Assembly: GCA_019116915.1 (NCBI GenBank)
Contig: DXAS01000089.1
Coordinates: 1-9,870 of the forward strand
Length of the DNA: 9,870 nucleotides
Source: Flavonifractor avicola
Lineage (GTDB): Bacteria; Bacillota; Clostridia; Oscillospirales; Oscillospiraceae
Direction of reading: 5' to 3'
The notes beneath the pieces were generated by a model. That model was not told where the DNA came from, searched no databases, and saw nothing but the letters and a program-made list of their open reading frames with translations. The position numbers and the translations under genes are program-made. Position 1 is the stretch's first letter, and every line of letters begins with the position of its first letter. This document shows positions 1 to 6,692 of this stretch, in pieces.

Positions 1-546
1 GATGCCCTTGAAGGTATCCTCGGAGCCAATGGGGAGCTGGATGGGCACGGCGTTACACTTCAGGCGGTCGTGGATCATGCGGAGCACGTTGTAGAAGTCA
101 GCGCCCATGATGTCCATCTTGTTGACGTAGATCATGCGGGGAACCTTGTAGTGGTCGGCCTGACGCCACACGGTCTCGGACTGAGGCTCAACGCCGCCCT
201 TGGCGCACATGACGGTCACGGAACCGTCCAGCACGCGCAGGGAGCGCTCCACCTCCACGGTGAAATCCACGTGGCCCGGGGTGTCGATGATGTTGATACG
301 GGTCTGGGGGAACTGGTTCTTAGACCCCTTCCAGTAACAGGTGGTAGCAGCGGAAGTGATGGTGATGCCGCGCTCCTGCTCCTGAGCCATCCAGTCCATG
401 GTGGCGGTACCATCATGGGTCTCACCGATCTTGTAGTTAACACCGGTGTAGTAGAGGATGCGCTCGGTGGTAGTGGTCTTACCGGCATCGATGTGAGCCA
501 TGATGCCGATATTTCTGGTATTCTCTAAGGTAACTTTCCTAGGCAT
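1..546 (-). CDS. fusA: Elongation factor G, N-terminal part (3' end outside window)
   Basis: This is the GTPase that drives ribosomal translocation and, with RRF, ribosome recycling in the cytoplasm. The first 182 codons are present and the gene continues beyond base 1. The protein begins MPRKVTLENTRNIGIMAHID. The GTP-binding signatures are all visible: P-loop AHIDAGKT (residues 17-24), the switch I region ERGITITSA (57-65), DTPGH (87-91) and NKMD (141-144). Between WKG and RINIID there is a short spacer of the same length as in E. coli EF-G. The ATG at 546-544 lies 11 nt after the rpsG stop and has a TAAGGAG ribosome-binding site, so the two genes are almost certainly co-transcribed and translationally coupled. 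tuf would be expected next, outside the window. Identification is secure; only the full length is unknown. Confidence 0.98.
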   Translation of the reverse strand, partial: MPRKVTLENTRNIGIMAHIDAGKTTTTERILYYTGVNYKIGETHDGTATMDWMAQEQERGITITSAATTCYWKGSKNQFPQTRINIIDTPGHVDFTVEVERSLRVLDGSVTVMCAKGGVEPQSETVWRQADHYKVPRMIYVNKMDIMGADFYNVLRMIHDRLKCNAVPIQLPIGSEDTFKGI

Positions 547-553
547 ACTCTAA

Positions 554-560
554 CTCCTTA
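554..560 (-). promoter_or_regulatory. fusA ribosome-binding site overlapping the rpsG stop codon
   Basis: In mRNA sense the sequence reads TAAGGAG, followed 7 nt later by the fusA ATG. The TAA is the rpsG stop codon, so the terminating ribosome sits on the Shine-Dalgarno of the next gene. This arrangement suggests translational coupling of S7 and EF-G synthesis. Confidence 0.85.
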
Positions 561-1028
561 CCAGCGATAGTGAGCGAACGCCTTGTTGGACTCGGCCATC
601 TTGTGGGTGTCCTCACGCTTCTTGACTGCGGAGCCAAGGTTGTTGGAGGCATCCATGATCTCGCCGGCCAGGCGCTCCTTCATGGTCTTCTCGCTGCGGC
701 TGCGGGAGTAGTTGGTGAGCCACCGCAGACCCAGGGTCTGACGGCGCTCGGGCCGAACCTCAATGGGCACCTGGTAGGTGGCGCCGCCCACGCGGCGGGC
801 CTTGACCTCCAGGGACGGCATGATGTTCTCCAGAGCGGTGGTGAACACGTCCAGGGGATCCTTATCGGTCTTCTCCTTGATGATATCGAAAGCTCCGTAG
901 ACCACCTTCTGGGCCACGCCCTTCTTACCGTCCAGCATGATGCTGTTGACCAGCTTGGTCACCAGGACGGAATTGTAGATAGGATCGGGCAGAACCTCCC
1001 GCTTGGGTACGTTTCCTCTTCTGGGCAC
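558..1028 (-). CDS. rpsG: 30S ribosomal protein S7 (GTG start)
   Basis: S7 is a primary 16S rRNA-binding protein that nucleates assembly of the 30S head and lies near the E site. The product from the GTG at 1028-1026 is 156 residues, the usual S7 length, and begins (with initiator Met) PRRGNVPKREVLPDPIYNS, the family's conserved N-terminus. Other family blocks are RRVGGATYQVPIEVRPERR, RWLTNYSRSR and the C-terminal KREDTHKMAESNKAFAHYRW. An ATG 18 nt further upstream would add MKEGSK. Those codons are themselves the Shine-Dalgarno AAGGAGGG (1036-1043), 7 nt before the GTG, so the GTG is the likely true start. It lies downstream of rpsL across a long structured spacer and just upstream of fusA. 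In E. coli S7 represses its own operon by binding the rpsL-rpsG spacer; the long spacer here may serve the same purpose, which is inference. Confidence 0.97.
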   Translation of the reverse strand: MPRRGNVPKREVLPDPIYNSVLVTKLVNSIMLDGKKGVAQKVVYGAFDIIKEKTDKDPLDVFTTALENIMPSLEVKARRVGGATYQVPIEVRPERRQTLGLRWLTNYSRSRSEKTMKERLAGEIMDASNNLGSAVKKREDTHKMAESNKAFAHYRW

Positions 1029-1035
1029 TTTGCTT

Positions 1036-1043
1036 CCCTCCTT
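1036..1043 (-). promoter_or_regulatory. rpsG ribosome-binding site that fixes the GTG start
   Basis: The mRNA-sense sequence AAGGAGGG lies 7 nt before the GTG at 1028. It falls inside the first codons of the longer frame starting at the ATG 1046-1044. This, with the 156-residue family length, argues for GTG initiation. Confidence 0.85.
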
Positions 1044-1070
1044 CATAGTATGATTTCATAGGTACTCGAA

Positions 1071-1247
1071 GGCGTTTCAAACGCCCCCGTGTAAGACAAG
1101 TGCCTGCTTGTCCAGTGCCTCACAGGAAAACGCCCCTATTGTATAGGAAGCGCCTCTGCAAGGACAACTGCCTTGCGCGATTGCGCGTTAGTTCATTTCA
1201 TGTTACTGCAAGCTTGCAGCGTGGTTGGAAGTAATCGTTATAATTAC
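1071..1247 (-). other. rpsL-rpsG intergenic hairpin cluster
   Basis: The spacer between the rpsL stop and the rpsG start contains seven closely spaced inverted repeats. They are GGCGTTT/AAACGCC (1071-1085), GACAAG/CTTGTC (1095-1112), CCTAT/ATAGG (1135-1147), GCAAGG/CCTTGC (1158-1176), GCGC/GCGC around GATT (1175-1186), the 14-nt palindrome CTGCAAGCTTGCAG (1206-1219) and GTAAT/ATTAC (1231-1247). Some share bases and so would be alternatives. There is no credible open frame in it. Such structure in the str-operon spacer is compatible with an S7 autoregulatory site or an mRNA processing region. The precise fold is not established. Confidence 0.5.
1138..1167 (-). promoter_or_regulatory. Possible internal promoter for rpsG-fusA
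   Basis: In mRNA sense there is TTGTCC (1167-1162), an 18-nt spacer and TACAAT (1143-1138), resembling sigma-A -35 and -10 hexamers (4/6 and 5/6 matches). It falls within the hairpin cluster, so the match could equally be incidental. Confidence 0.3.
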
Positions 1248-1666
1248 TTCTTGCCGGCCTTGGGCCGCTTGGCGCCGTACTTGGAACGGCCCTGCATACG
1301 GTTGGCAACGCCCTGAGCATCCAGAGTGCCGCGGATGATGTGGTAACGAACACCGGGCAGGTCCTTAACACGGCCGCCGCGGATCATGACCACGGAGTGC
1401 TCCTGCAGGTTGTGGCCAACACCGGGAATATAAGCGGTCACTTCGTAGCCGTTGGTCAGACGCACACGGGCGATCTTACGGAGAGCGGAGTTAGGCTTCT
1501 TCGGGGTGGAGGTACGGACAGCGGTGCACACACCTCTCTTCTGGGGAGAAGGCAGGTCGGTCTCGCGGTTCTTCAGGGTGTTCAGGCCCTTCTGCATAGC
1601 AGGAGAATTGGACTTGTAGGTCACGGCCTCGCGTCCCTTGCGAACGAGCTGGTTAAACGTAGGCAT
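1244..1666 (-). CDS. rpsL: 30S ribosomal protein S12
   Basis: S12 sits at the decoding centre of the 30S subunit and influences accuracy and streptomycin response. The 140-residue product starts MPTFNQLVRKGRE and contains the invariant TPKKPNSALRK block (54-64) and HNLQEHSVVMIRGGRVKDLP (85-104). The lysine equivalent to E. coli K43 is K57 and that of the second streptomycin loop is K101, both wild type. The extra stretch between residues 20 and 45 (ending PQKRGVC) is the Gram-positive form; B. subtilis S12 has a similar length. The start is supported by an AAAGGAGG ribosome-binding site. It follows the L7Ae-like gene after 75 nt that contain an AT-rich inverted repeat, and it precedes the long spacer before rpsG. 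Confidence 0.98.
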   Translation of the reverse strand: MPTFNQLVRKGREAVTYKSNSPAMQKGLNTLKNRETDLPSPQKRGVCTAVRTSTPKKPNSALRKIARVRLTNGYEVTAYIPGVGHNLQEHSVVMIRGGRVKDLPGVRYHIIRGTLDAQGVANRMQGRSKYGAKRPKAGKK

Positions 1667-1700
1667 GGTTTTCCTCCTTTCTTTGTTTCTGAGAAATATA

Positions 1701-1735
1701 TTTTAACGGAATAATCAAAAATTATACCGTTAAAA
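1701..1735 (-). repeat. AT-rich inverted repeat upstream of rpsL
   Basis: Arms of 15 nt (left arm TTTTAACGGAATAAT at 1701-1715, right arm at 1721-1735) match at 14 of 15 positions around a 5-nt loop. It lies between the L7Ae-like stop and the rpsL ribosome-binding site. It is not followed by a clean U-tract in the mRNA direction, so it is not a typical terminator. It may be an RNA processing site, a weak attenuator or a protein-binding site. In mRNA sense the upstream arm also contains TATAAT, but no good -35 accompanies it. Confidence 0.55.
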
Positions 1736-1741
1736 CCAAAA

Positions 1742-1984
1742 TCAGTGCAGCAGCGCGGCTACGGCGCTGCCCACGGCGATGCCGCAGACGGAACCCAGTT
1801 CCTTCATCTGCGCCACCTTTTCCACCGGCACGCCCTTTTCGGCGCACAGCGCCTCCACCGGGCCGGTGAGCGCCGGATCGGCGTCCTGGGCGAGAAAAAC
1901 ACGGGCGGCCCGCCCATCGTCGATGGCACGGCGGGTCTGCTTGACCCCCACCACCTTGGCGCCCTGCTTGAGTTGGGTGAGCAT
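1742..1984 (-). CDS. rplGB: L7Ae-like K-turn RNA-binding protein (YbxF type)
   Basis: This small 80-residue protein matches the bacterial L7Ae/L30e-like family, whose B. subtilis member YbxF is encoded between rpoC and rpsL and binds kink-turn RNA. Visible family features are the N-terminal VVGVKQTRRAI (residues 11-21), the central ARVFLAQDADP (27-37) and the C-terminal LGSVCGIAVGSAVAALL (63-79), with length as expected. The ATG at 1984 has a GGGAGG ribosome-binding site. It is the first gene after the strong promoter at 2074-2102, with a leader of about 80 nt, and precedes rpsL by 75 nt. Family and context make the identification firm; the exact ribosomal role of this family is not settled. 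Confidence 0.92.
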   Translation of the reverse strand: MLTQLKQGAKVVGVKQTRRAIDDGRAARVFLAQDADPALTGPVEALCAEKGVPVEKVAQMKELGSVCGIAVGSAVAALLH

Positions 1985-2073
1985 CGGTAAGCCTCCCGTT
2001 CCTTGAAATCACGGAGATTGGCGGTCGTTTTACCGTCTTTTCCCCATCGGCAGGCACACCTGCGCAATTCCGG

Positions 2074-2102
2074 ATTATATCATACCCCAAAATGTAAGTC
2101 AA
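2074..2102 (-). promoter_or_regulatory. Sigma-A promoter of the L7Ae-rpsL-rpsG-fusA operon
   Basis: In mRNA sense there is TTGACT (2102-2097), a 17-nt spacer and a perfect TATAAT (2079-2074) preceded by TG one base upstream, i.e. an extended -10. The predicted start is near 2067, about 83 nt before the L7Ae-like ATG. The quality fits a heavily expressed ribosomal-protein operon. Confidence 0.9.
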
Positions 2103-2105
2103 TCA

Positions 2106-2123
2106 GAAAATCACTGGATTTTC
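2106..2123 (-). promoter_or_regulatory. Dyad directly upstream of the str-operon -35
   Basis: GAAAATC (2106-2112) and GATTTTC (2117-2123) form a perfect 7-bp inverted repeat with a 4-nt centre, ending 3 bp before the -35 hexamer. It could be an A/T-rich UP-type element or a regulator site. A related dyad lies upstream of the rpoB promoter. Confidence 0.4.
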
Positions 2124-2157
2124 CAACAGTTTCGGGGCGTTTCCCGTCGGAATGCCG

Positions 2158-2189
2158 AGGGGCGGCGCACCGGCCGGTGCGCCGCCCCT
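2158..2189 (-). terminator. GC-rich 32-nt palindrome after the transporter operon
   Basis: A perfect 16-bp inverted repeat (left half AGGGGCGGCGCACCGG) begins 22 nt after the transporter stop codon. Its stability makes it the likely 3' boundary of the catabolic operon. The T-run (TTTT, 2189-2192) lies on the plus-strand side, and in the minus direction no U-tract follows. It therefore best fits a plus-strand intrinsic terminator by polarity, although no plus-strand gene enters it. It may act as an mRNA-stabilising or U-independent terminator hairpin for the minus-strand operon. Confidence 0.6.
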
Positions 2190-2211
2190 TTTCCGGACGT
2201 CTCAGGAAAAC

Positions 2212-3600
2212 TCAGAAGGGCCCGTAGCCGATCTGATTTGCAACCACCACCAGGATAAAGCCGGCGGCGATCAGACAGGCATAGATCTTCCAGGCAAACT
2301 TGAACCAGTGGCCGTAATCCATGCCGCACAGGGAGAGCTGAAGCAGAGAGGCGGTAGGCCAGAAAGTGTTGGTGAATCCATCACCGTACTGGTAAGCCAG
2401 TACCATCACCTGCTGGTTGATACCCAGCACCTGACCCAGGGGCTGGAGAATAGGCATCATGACCACAGCCTTGCCGCTGCCGGAGGAGACAAAGAAGTTA
2501 AAGAGGGTGACAAAGGCGTAGATGATGAGCAGGGTGATGACGGGACTCTTGCCCTCCAGCAGGCCGGAGACACCATGGATAATCGTGTCGGTGATGTTGC
2601 CCTCCGTGAGCAGGACAGACACGGCCCGGCTGAAGCCGATGACCATGGTGGGAGCAATGACGCCGGCCATGCCCTTGCCGAACTCGGTGCAGGCCTCGGT
2701 CAGATCTATGCGGGACAGGATGATACCCAGGATGGTGACCGGGAAATAGCAGGCAGTAATCTCAGGCAGGCCCCACATCCACAGGAGAGAACCCACTACG
2801 GAGAACACAATGGTGGCCAGAAAGGCCAGGATAATGACAATCCGGCCCTTGGTAAACTTCAGGCCCGCTTCAAACTCCATAGGGGCAGTCTGCTCCTGGA
2901 GGTAGTTCTCGCCCATAATGCTGTTTTTGGGGTCCTTCTTGATCTTGATGCAGTAGCGGACCAGGAAGAACAGAGCAATGACGAAAAAGACCGCCAGGCC
3001 CACTGCCCGGAACGCAATGCCGGAGTACATGGGCAGTCCCACCAGGGTCTGGGCTACGCCGGTGGTGTAGGGGTTGACCATGCCGCAGGTAAAGCCTACA
3101 GCGGTGGAGAGCAGGATGATGGCGGTACCCACCATCTTGTCATAGCCCAAAGTGATAAACAGCGAGATAATGATCGGATAGAAAGGATAGAGGGCGTCCA
3201 GATAACCGATGACACCCAGGGCGGTAAACAGGGTAAAGAAGATGATCACCATGACCAGTCCGCCCCGGCCGCTGATCCGGATCAGGGACTGAATACCGGC
3301 GGAAAAGGCGCCGGTCTTATTGATGATCTGGATACAGCCGCTGATGAGCAGTACGGCTCCAATGATGCTGGCGCTCTCCACAAAGCCCTGGTGGAGGGCA
3401 GTGAAGAACTGCAAAAAGCCCACCGGGGTCTGTTCCACAAAACTGAAGCTGTTGGGGTCCACCGTACCGCTGGCGTCCCGGACGTAGGAACCGGCAGGGA
3501 CGATGTAAGTCAGCGCGGTGATGATAAGCATCAGGATCAGAATGACGATGTACACATGGGGCATACTGAAGCCCCTCTTCTTATTTAATGTGTTTCCCAT
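2212..3600 (-). CDS. YfcC-family (DcuC superfamily) membrane transporter
   Basis: This is a predicted secondary transporter of the inner membrane, 462 residues. It opens with a short basic cytoplasmic tail, then FSMPHVYIVILILMLIITAL and TYIVPAGSY, the typical YfcC N-terminus. Roughly 11-12 hydrophobic segments are visible (about 15-36, 77-95, 112-133, 138-175, 195-215, 252-275, 283-297, 310-332, 352-372, 390-405, 438-457) with a polar loop near 216-250. Signature blocks include NPYTTGVAQ (176-184), SSGSGKAVVMMPIL (372-385) and GDGFTNTFWPTASLL (406-420). The family covers poorly characterised carriers for dicarboxylates, amino acids and peptides, so the substrate is not assigned. It is the third gene of the sigma-54 operon, 50 nt after the M20D hydrolase, with an AGAGGAGG ribosome-binding site. 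It probably imports the substrate of the two hydrolases. Confidence 0.88.
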   Translation of the reverse strand: MGNTLNKKRGFSMPHVYIVILILMLIITALTYIVPAGSYVRDASGTVDPNSFSFVEQTPVGFLQFFTALHQGFVESASIIGAVLLISGCIQIINKTGAFSAGIQSLIRISGRGGLVMVIIFFTLFTALGVIGYLDALYPFYPIIISLFITLGYDKMVGTAIILLSTAVGFTCGMVNPYTTGVAQTLVGLPMYSGIAFRAVGLAVFFVIALFFLVRYCIKIKKDPKNSIMGENYLQEQTAPMEFEAGLKFTKGRIVIILAFLATIVFSVVGSLLWMWGLPEITACYFPVTILGIILSRIDLTEACTEFGKGMAGVIAPTMVIGFSRAVSVLLTEGNITDTIIHGVSGLLEGKSPVITLLIIYAFVTLFNFFVSSGSGKAVVMMPILQPLGQVLGINQQVMVLAYQYGDGFTNTFWPTASLLQLSLCGMDYGHWFKFAWKIYACLIAAGFILVVVANQIGYGPF

Positions 3601-3650
3601 AACATATTATCCTCCTCTTGTCTTGCTGTTCTCTCGCAGCACTGCTCCGT

Positions 3651-4874
3651 TCAACCCTGGGTCTTCTTTTTCAGCCACTCCACGGCGCAGTTGGCCAGGA
3701 TGGCGGTGCCCAGAGCAAAGGCGCTCTCATCCAGTACCATGTTGGGGTTATGCAGCGGATAGCCGTCAGGAGAGCCCGCCCCCATAAAGGCATAGAATCC
3801 GGGCACATGGCGGGTCACATGGCCGAAGTCTTCAGCCCCCTTCATGGGGGGAACCGGCTTTACATTCTCCGCGCCCAGGATCTCGGCGGCAAAGGGAACG
3901 ATCTCCGCGGAGAAGTTGGGGTCGCACACGGTGCTGGGGGTCTTAAGTACCCGCACCTCATAGGTGCCCCGCCAGGCCTTGATGTAGTGTTCCAGGATCT
4001 CAGGAATGCGCTCAATCAGATGGTCGTAGGCCTCCGGGCTGAGGGTGCGGAAGGACACCATGATCTCCGCAGTATCAGGGATGATGTTGGAGGCCCGGCC
4101 GCCGTTGAGGGCGCCTACCGTCATGGTAGCAAAGGCCTCCGGGTCCACCTCCCGGGGAATGAGCATATTGAGGGCGGAGCACACCTGAGTGGCAATGTTC
4201 ACCGGGTCGATGGTCTTTTGGGGCTCGGAGGAGTGGCCGCCCTTGCCCTGGATGCTGACAATAAAGGTGGCCATGGCTCCGGAGGCCACGCCGGGAGAGT
4301 AGTTCAGCTTGCCGACTTCCACCTGGGAGCCCACATGGAGGGCCATGGCGGCGTCCACCTTGGGGTTCTCCAGCAGGCCGTCGTCCACCATGGTGCGGGA
4401 ACCGTAGCCCATCTCCTCACCGGGCTGGAACATCAGCTTCACGGTACCGGGCAGCTGGTCCTCCATATCCTTCAGGATCTGGGCGGCGCCCAGCAGCATG
4501 GCGGCATGGGCGTCGTGACCACACATATGGGCGGTGTTGCCCTTGGAAGCAAAGTCCAGGCCGGTGGTCTCCTCCATGGGCAGGCCATCCATATCAGCCC
4601 GCAGCAGGATACAGGGGCCGCCCTTACCGATCAGGCCCACCACACCGGTGGATTCAGGCGCGTCGGGATAACCGGCAAACACCATCTTCTCCCGCTCCTC
4701 CTGGGTATGGATTCCGCAATCATGATGGGGTATGCCCATCTCGTCCAGCCGTTTTTTCACATACTCCGCCGTTTTGGGGGTATAGACACCCACTTCGGGG
4801 ATCTGATGCAGACAGCGCCGGTCGGCGATGATCTGCGCCTCGATGGCACGGGCCTTTTCCAGCATCTCGTTCAT
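3651..4874 (-). CDS. M20D-family amidohydrolase/peptidase
   Basis: This is a cytoplasmic di-metal hydrolase of 407 residues related to aminoacylases, N-acetyl-diaminopimelate deacetylases and IAA-amino-acid hydrolases. Family motifs in order are RRCLHQIPE (19-27), LRADMDGLP (91-99), HMCGHDAH (116-123), FQPGEE (149-154), ALH (178-180), GHSS (213-216) and, near the C-terminus, GAEDFG (346-351) and PLHNP (373-377). The expected metal ligands are C118, H120, E154, H180 and H375, with E153 as general base; all are present. The reaction is hydrolysis of an amide bond to a free amino acid or similar amine, but the acyl group cannot be read from the sequence. An AAAGGAG ribosome-binding site supports the ATG. 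It lies 39 nt after the YtcJ-like gene and 50 nt before the transporter, clearly in one operon. Confidence 0.93.
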   Translation of the reverse strand: MNEMLEKARAIEAQIIADRRCLHQIPEVGVYTPKTAEYVKKRLDEMGIPHHDCGIHTQEEREKMVFAGYPDAPESTGVVGLIGKGGPCILLRADMDGLPMEETTGLDFASKGNTAHMCGHDAHAAMLLGAAQILKDMEDQLPGTVKLMFQPGEEMGYGSRTMVDDGLLENPKVDAAMALHVGSQVEVGKLNYSPGVASGAMATFIVSIQGKGGHSSEPQKTIDPVNIATQVCSALNMLIPREVDPEAFATMTVGALNGGRASNIIPDTAEIMVSFRTLSPEAYDHLIERIPEILEHYIKAWRGTYEVRVLKTPSTVCDPNFSAEIVPFAAEILGAENVKPVPPMKGAEDFGHVTRHVPGFYAFMGAGSPDGYPLHNPNMVLDESAFALGTAILANCAVEWLKKKTQG

Positions 4875-4913
4875 AGGGAGTTCTCCTTTCTATGGTCCAC
4901 GCGGAACACCGCG

Positions 4914-6497
4914 TTACGCCTGATAGACTGTGACACCGTTGAGCACGGTCTCCAGTACCTTCACCTGGGGGAACTGGCTGGGCTGGACCTCAAACAGATC
5001 CTGATCCAACACCACCAGGTCGGCCTGCTTGCCCACCTCCAGAGTACCCCGCACCCCCTCGTCCCGGCTGGGCCAGGCGGCATCCGAGGTAAAGAGCCGA
5101 ATGGCCTGCTCCACGGTGAGAGCCTGCTCGGGCAGATAGGTCTTGGTGCCAGCCCGGTTCTGCCGGGTGATGGCGGCGCGCATATTGTCCAGCACGTTAA
5201 AGGGCTCCACCGGGCAGTCGGAACCGCCGCTGACGTGCAGGCCCAGGTCCAGCATGGCCTTCCAGTTGTAGCAGTCTCTGGCGTGCTCCTCCCCCACCCG
5301 CTCGGCAATGATGTTCATGTCGGCGTCGATAAAGATGGGCTGGATATAGGCCTGGAGGCCCAGTTCCTTCATCCGCTCCAGCAGGGCGGGGGTGGTGGTC
5401 TGGGCGTGGACGATGCCGTGGCGGTGAGCCGTCCAGGGATTGGCCTGCTCCGCTTTCTCCATGGCGTCACACACCTTTTTCAGGGCCAGGTCACCGATAG
5501 CATGGACCGCTACGTCCATGTGGATATCGTGAGCCGCCTGGATGCGGCGGCACAGCTCCTCTTCTGTATAGATCGGAATACCGTGGTTGTCCCGGTCATC
5601 CACATATCCGTCAATCATCTCGGCAGATTTGGCACCCAAAGAGCCGTCCTGAAGCAGTTTCCGGGGGCCGGTCCGGAAGAGGCTGGTTCGGTCCGCCGGG
5701 TCGCTGCGCACGCCCTTGAGCCGTTCAAAATCCTCCGGCTCCACCAGGCACTGCTCATACACCCGCACGGTCAGTTCCCCGTCGGCCTCCATCTCCCGGA
5801 AAATACCGATGAGGCGGATGGGGTCCATACCGGCGATAGCCATCAGATCATCAGAGTGGATACAGGTGATGCCGGCGGCATTCAGCTCCTTTTGCCCTTC
5901 CCGGATCAGCTGACGCACATAGGCGTCGTCCGCCTGGGGCAGCACGTCCATGTAGAGGCGGGCGGCGTTCTCCCGCAGGATACCGTGCTCAAAATCCACC
6001 AGAGCCATCACCTCAGGCTCCACATTTTTCAGGGCACGAATCTTCTCCAGCATCACGGTATTGCAGGCGGCGATATGGATGCAGGTCCGCAGCATACACA
6101 CCGGGATCTCAGTGGAGATGCGGTCCATGTCCTCTTTCGTCAGCAGCCGTCCCTCTTCCATAGTCTCCTGATTCCAGCCCATGCCGATGAGGTAACCGGG
6201 ATGCTCCGTCTCAATCCGGGCCTTACAGCGCGCCACCACTTCATCGATGTTTTTAACGCCCAGCAGAGGCACATTCCGGCGGAACATGGCGTAGTGGAGC
6301 AGGTGCATATGGGTATCGTTAAAGCCAGGCAGCACACAGGCGCCGTTAAGGTCCTTTTTCTCATCCCATCGCTGGGTCAGCGCCTCCTGATTTGTCCCCA
6401 AAAACACAATTTTCCCATCTTGAACACCAATGGCCTCATATCGGCTTATGGTCTGATCCATCGAAAGAATCGTTCCGTTATAGCGAAGGGTTCGCAT
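4914..6497 (-). CDS. YtcJ-like metal-dependent amidohydrolase
   Basis: This 527-residue protein belongs to the amidohydrolase_3 (YtcJ/NfdA-like) branch of the TIM-barrel amidohydrolases. After an N-terminal beta-sandwich segment (1-56) comes PGFNDTHMHLL (57-67) with the metal-binding H63 and H65. KLLQDGSLGAKSA (280-292) follows, where the lysine is a candidate for the carboxylated metal bridge. VHAIGDLA (331-338), HRHGIVHAQ (358-366) and the last barrel aspartate in SGGSDCPVEPFN (423-434, D427) complete the site. The C-terminal GTLEVGKQADLVVLD (484-498) returns to the composite beta domain. Relatives cleave formamides, amides or N-acyl bonds, but many are uncharacterised. It is the first gene of the operon: its ATG is about 37 nt downstream of the predicted sigma-54 start point, with an AAAGGAAG ribosome-binding site. 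It presumably acts in series with the M20D enzyme. Confidence 0.92.
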   Translation of the reverse strand: MRTLRYNGTILSMDQTISRYEAIGVQDGKIVFLGTNQEALTQRWDEKKDLNGACVLPGFNDTHMHLLHYAMFRRNVPLLGVKNIDEVVARCKARIETEHPGYLIGMGWNQETMEEGRLLTKEDMDRISTEIPVCMLRTCIHIAACNTVMLEKIRALKNVEPEVMALVDFEHGILRENAARLYMDVLPQADDAYVRQLIREGQKELNAAGITCIHSDDLMAIAGMDPIRLIGIFREMEADGELTVRVYEQCLVEPEDFERLKGVRSDPADRTSLFRTGPRKLLQDGSLGAKSAEMIDGYVDDRDNHGIPIYTEEELCRRIQAAHDIHMDVAVHAIGDLALKKVCDAMEKAEQANPWTAHRHGIVHAQTTTPALLERMKELGLQAYIQPIFIDADMNIIAERVGEEHARDCYNWKAMLDLGLHVSGGSDCPVEPFNVLDNMRAAITRQNRAGTKTYLPEQALTVEQAIRLFTSDAAWPSRDEGVRGTLEVGKQADLVVLDQDLFEVQPSQFPQVKVLETVLNGVTVYQA

Positions 6498-6544
6498 ATC
6501 GATCTTCCTTTCTTCCCATTCAGTCTGTTTCCTCTTTCACAAGA

Positions 6545-6561
6545 AGCAAATTCCGTGCCAA
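6545..6561 (-). promoter_or_regulatory. Sigma-54 (-24/-12) promoter of the hydrolase-transporter operon
   Basis: In mRNA sense the 17 bases TTGGCACGGAATTTGCT fit the consensus YTGGCACGrNNNTTGCW at every defined position, with the GG and GC elements correctly spaced. The predicted transcription start is near 6534, about 36 nt before the first gene. A sigma-54 activator is encoded directly upstream, which strongly supports function. Confidence 0.93.
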
Positions 6562-6577
6562 CCGGAGGTCAGAGTAC

Positions 6578-6654
6578 AAAAAGACCGCCCTATTTGTCTT
6601 TTCATGCAGAAAGAAGGGCTTCTGCTCCTCTTTCCGCCGACAAACGGGGCGGTC
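6578..6654 (-). terminator. Long intrinsic terminator of the sigma-54 activator gene
   Basis: In mRNA sense, GACCGCCC-CG-TTTGTC (6654-6639) pairs with GACAAA-TA-GGGCGGTC (6598-6583): 8 bp, a 2-nt mismatch, then 6 bp. TTTTT (6582-6578) follows. The 40-nt apical region contains a further hairpin (GCAGAA 6606-6611 with TTCTGC 6620-6625). The stem ends 16 bp before the -24 element of the next operon, so it isolates that operon from read-through. Confidence 0.85.
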
Positions 6655-6692
6655 CTTGCTGCGCTTTATGGGAAGAGTCTCCCTTATTGCAG

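Noticed and set aside
2008..2045. Possible kink-turn in the leader of the L7Ae-like gene (GACGG and CCGTGAT segments)
   Set aside because: The segments can pair, but only one unpaired base precedes the GA instead of the three-base bulge a kink-turn needs, so I could not support autoregulation.
1722..2102. 126-codon minus-strand frame overlapping the L7Ae-like gene and its promoter
   Set aside because: It starts within the -35 hexamer, so it could not be translated from that promoter, and it shows only low-complexity Arg/Gly/Ala sequence.
2152..3588. Plus-strand open frame opposite the YfcC transporter
   Set aside because: It has low-complexity polar composition, no motif and no ribosome-binding site, and the opposite strand encodes a clear membrane protein.
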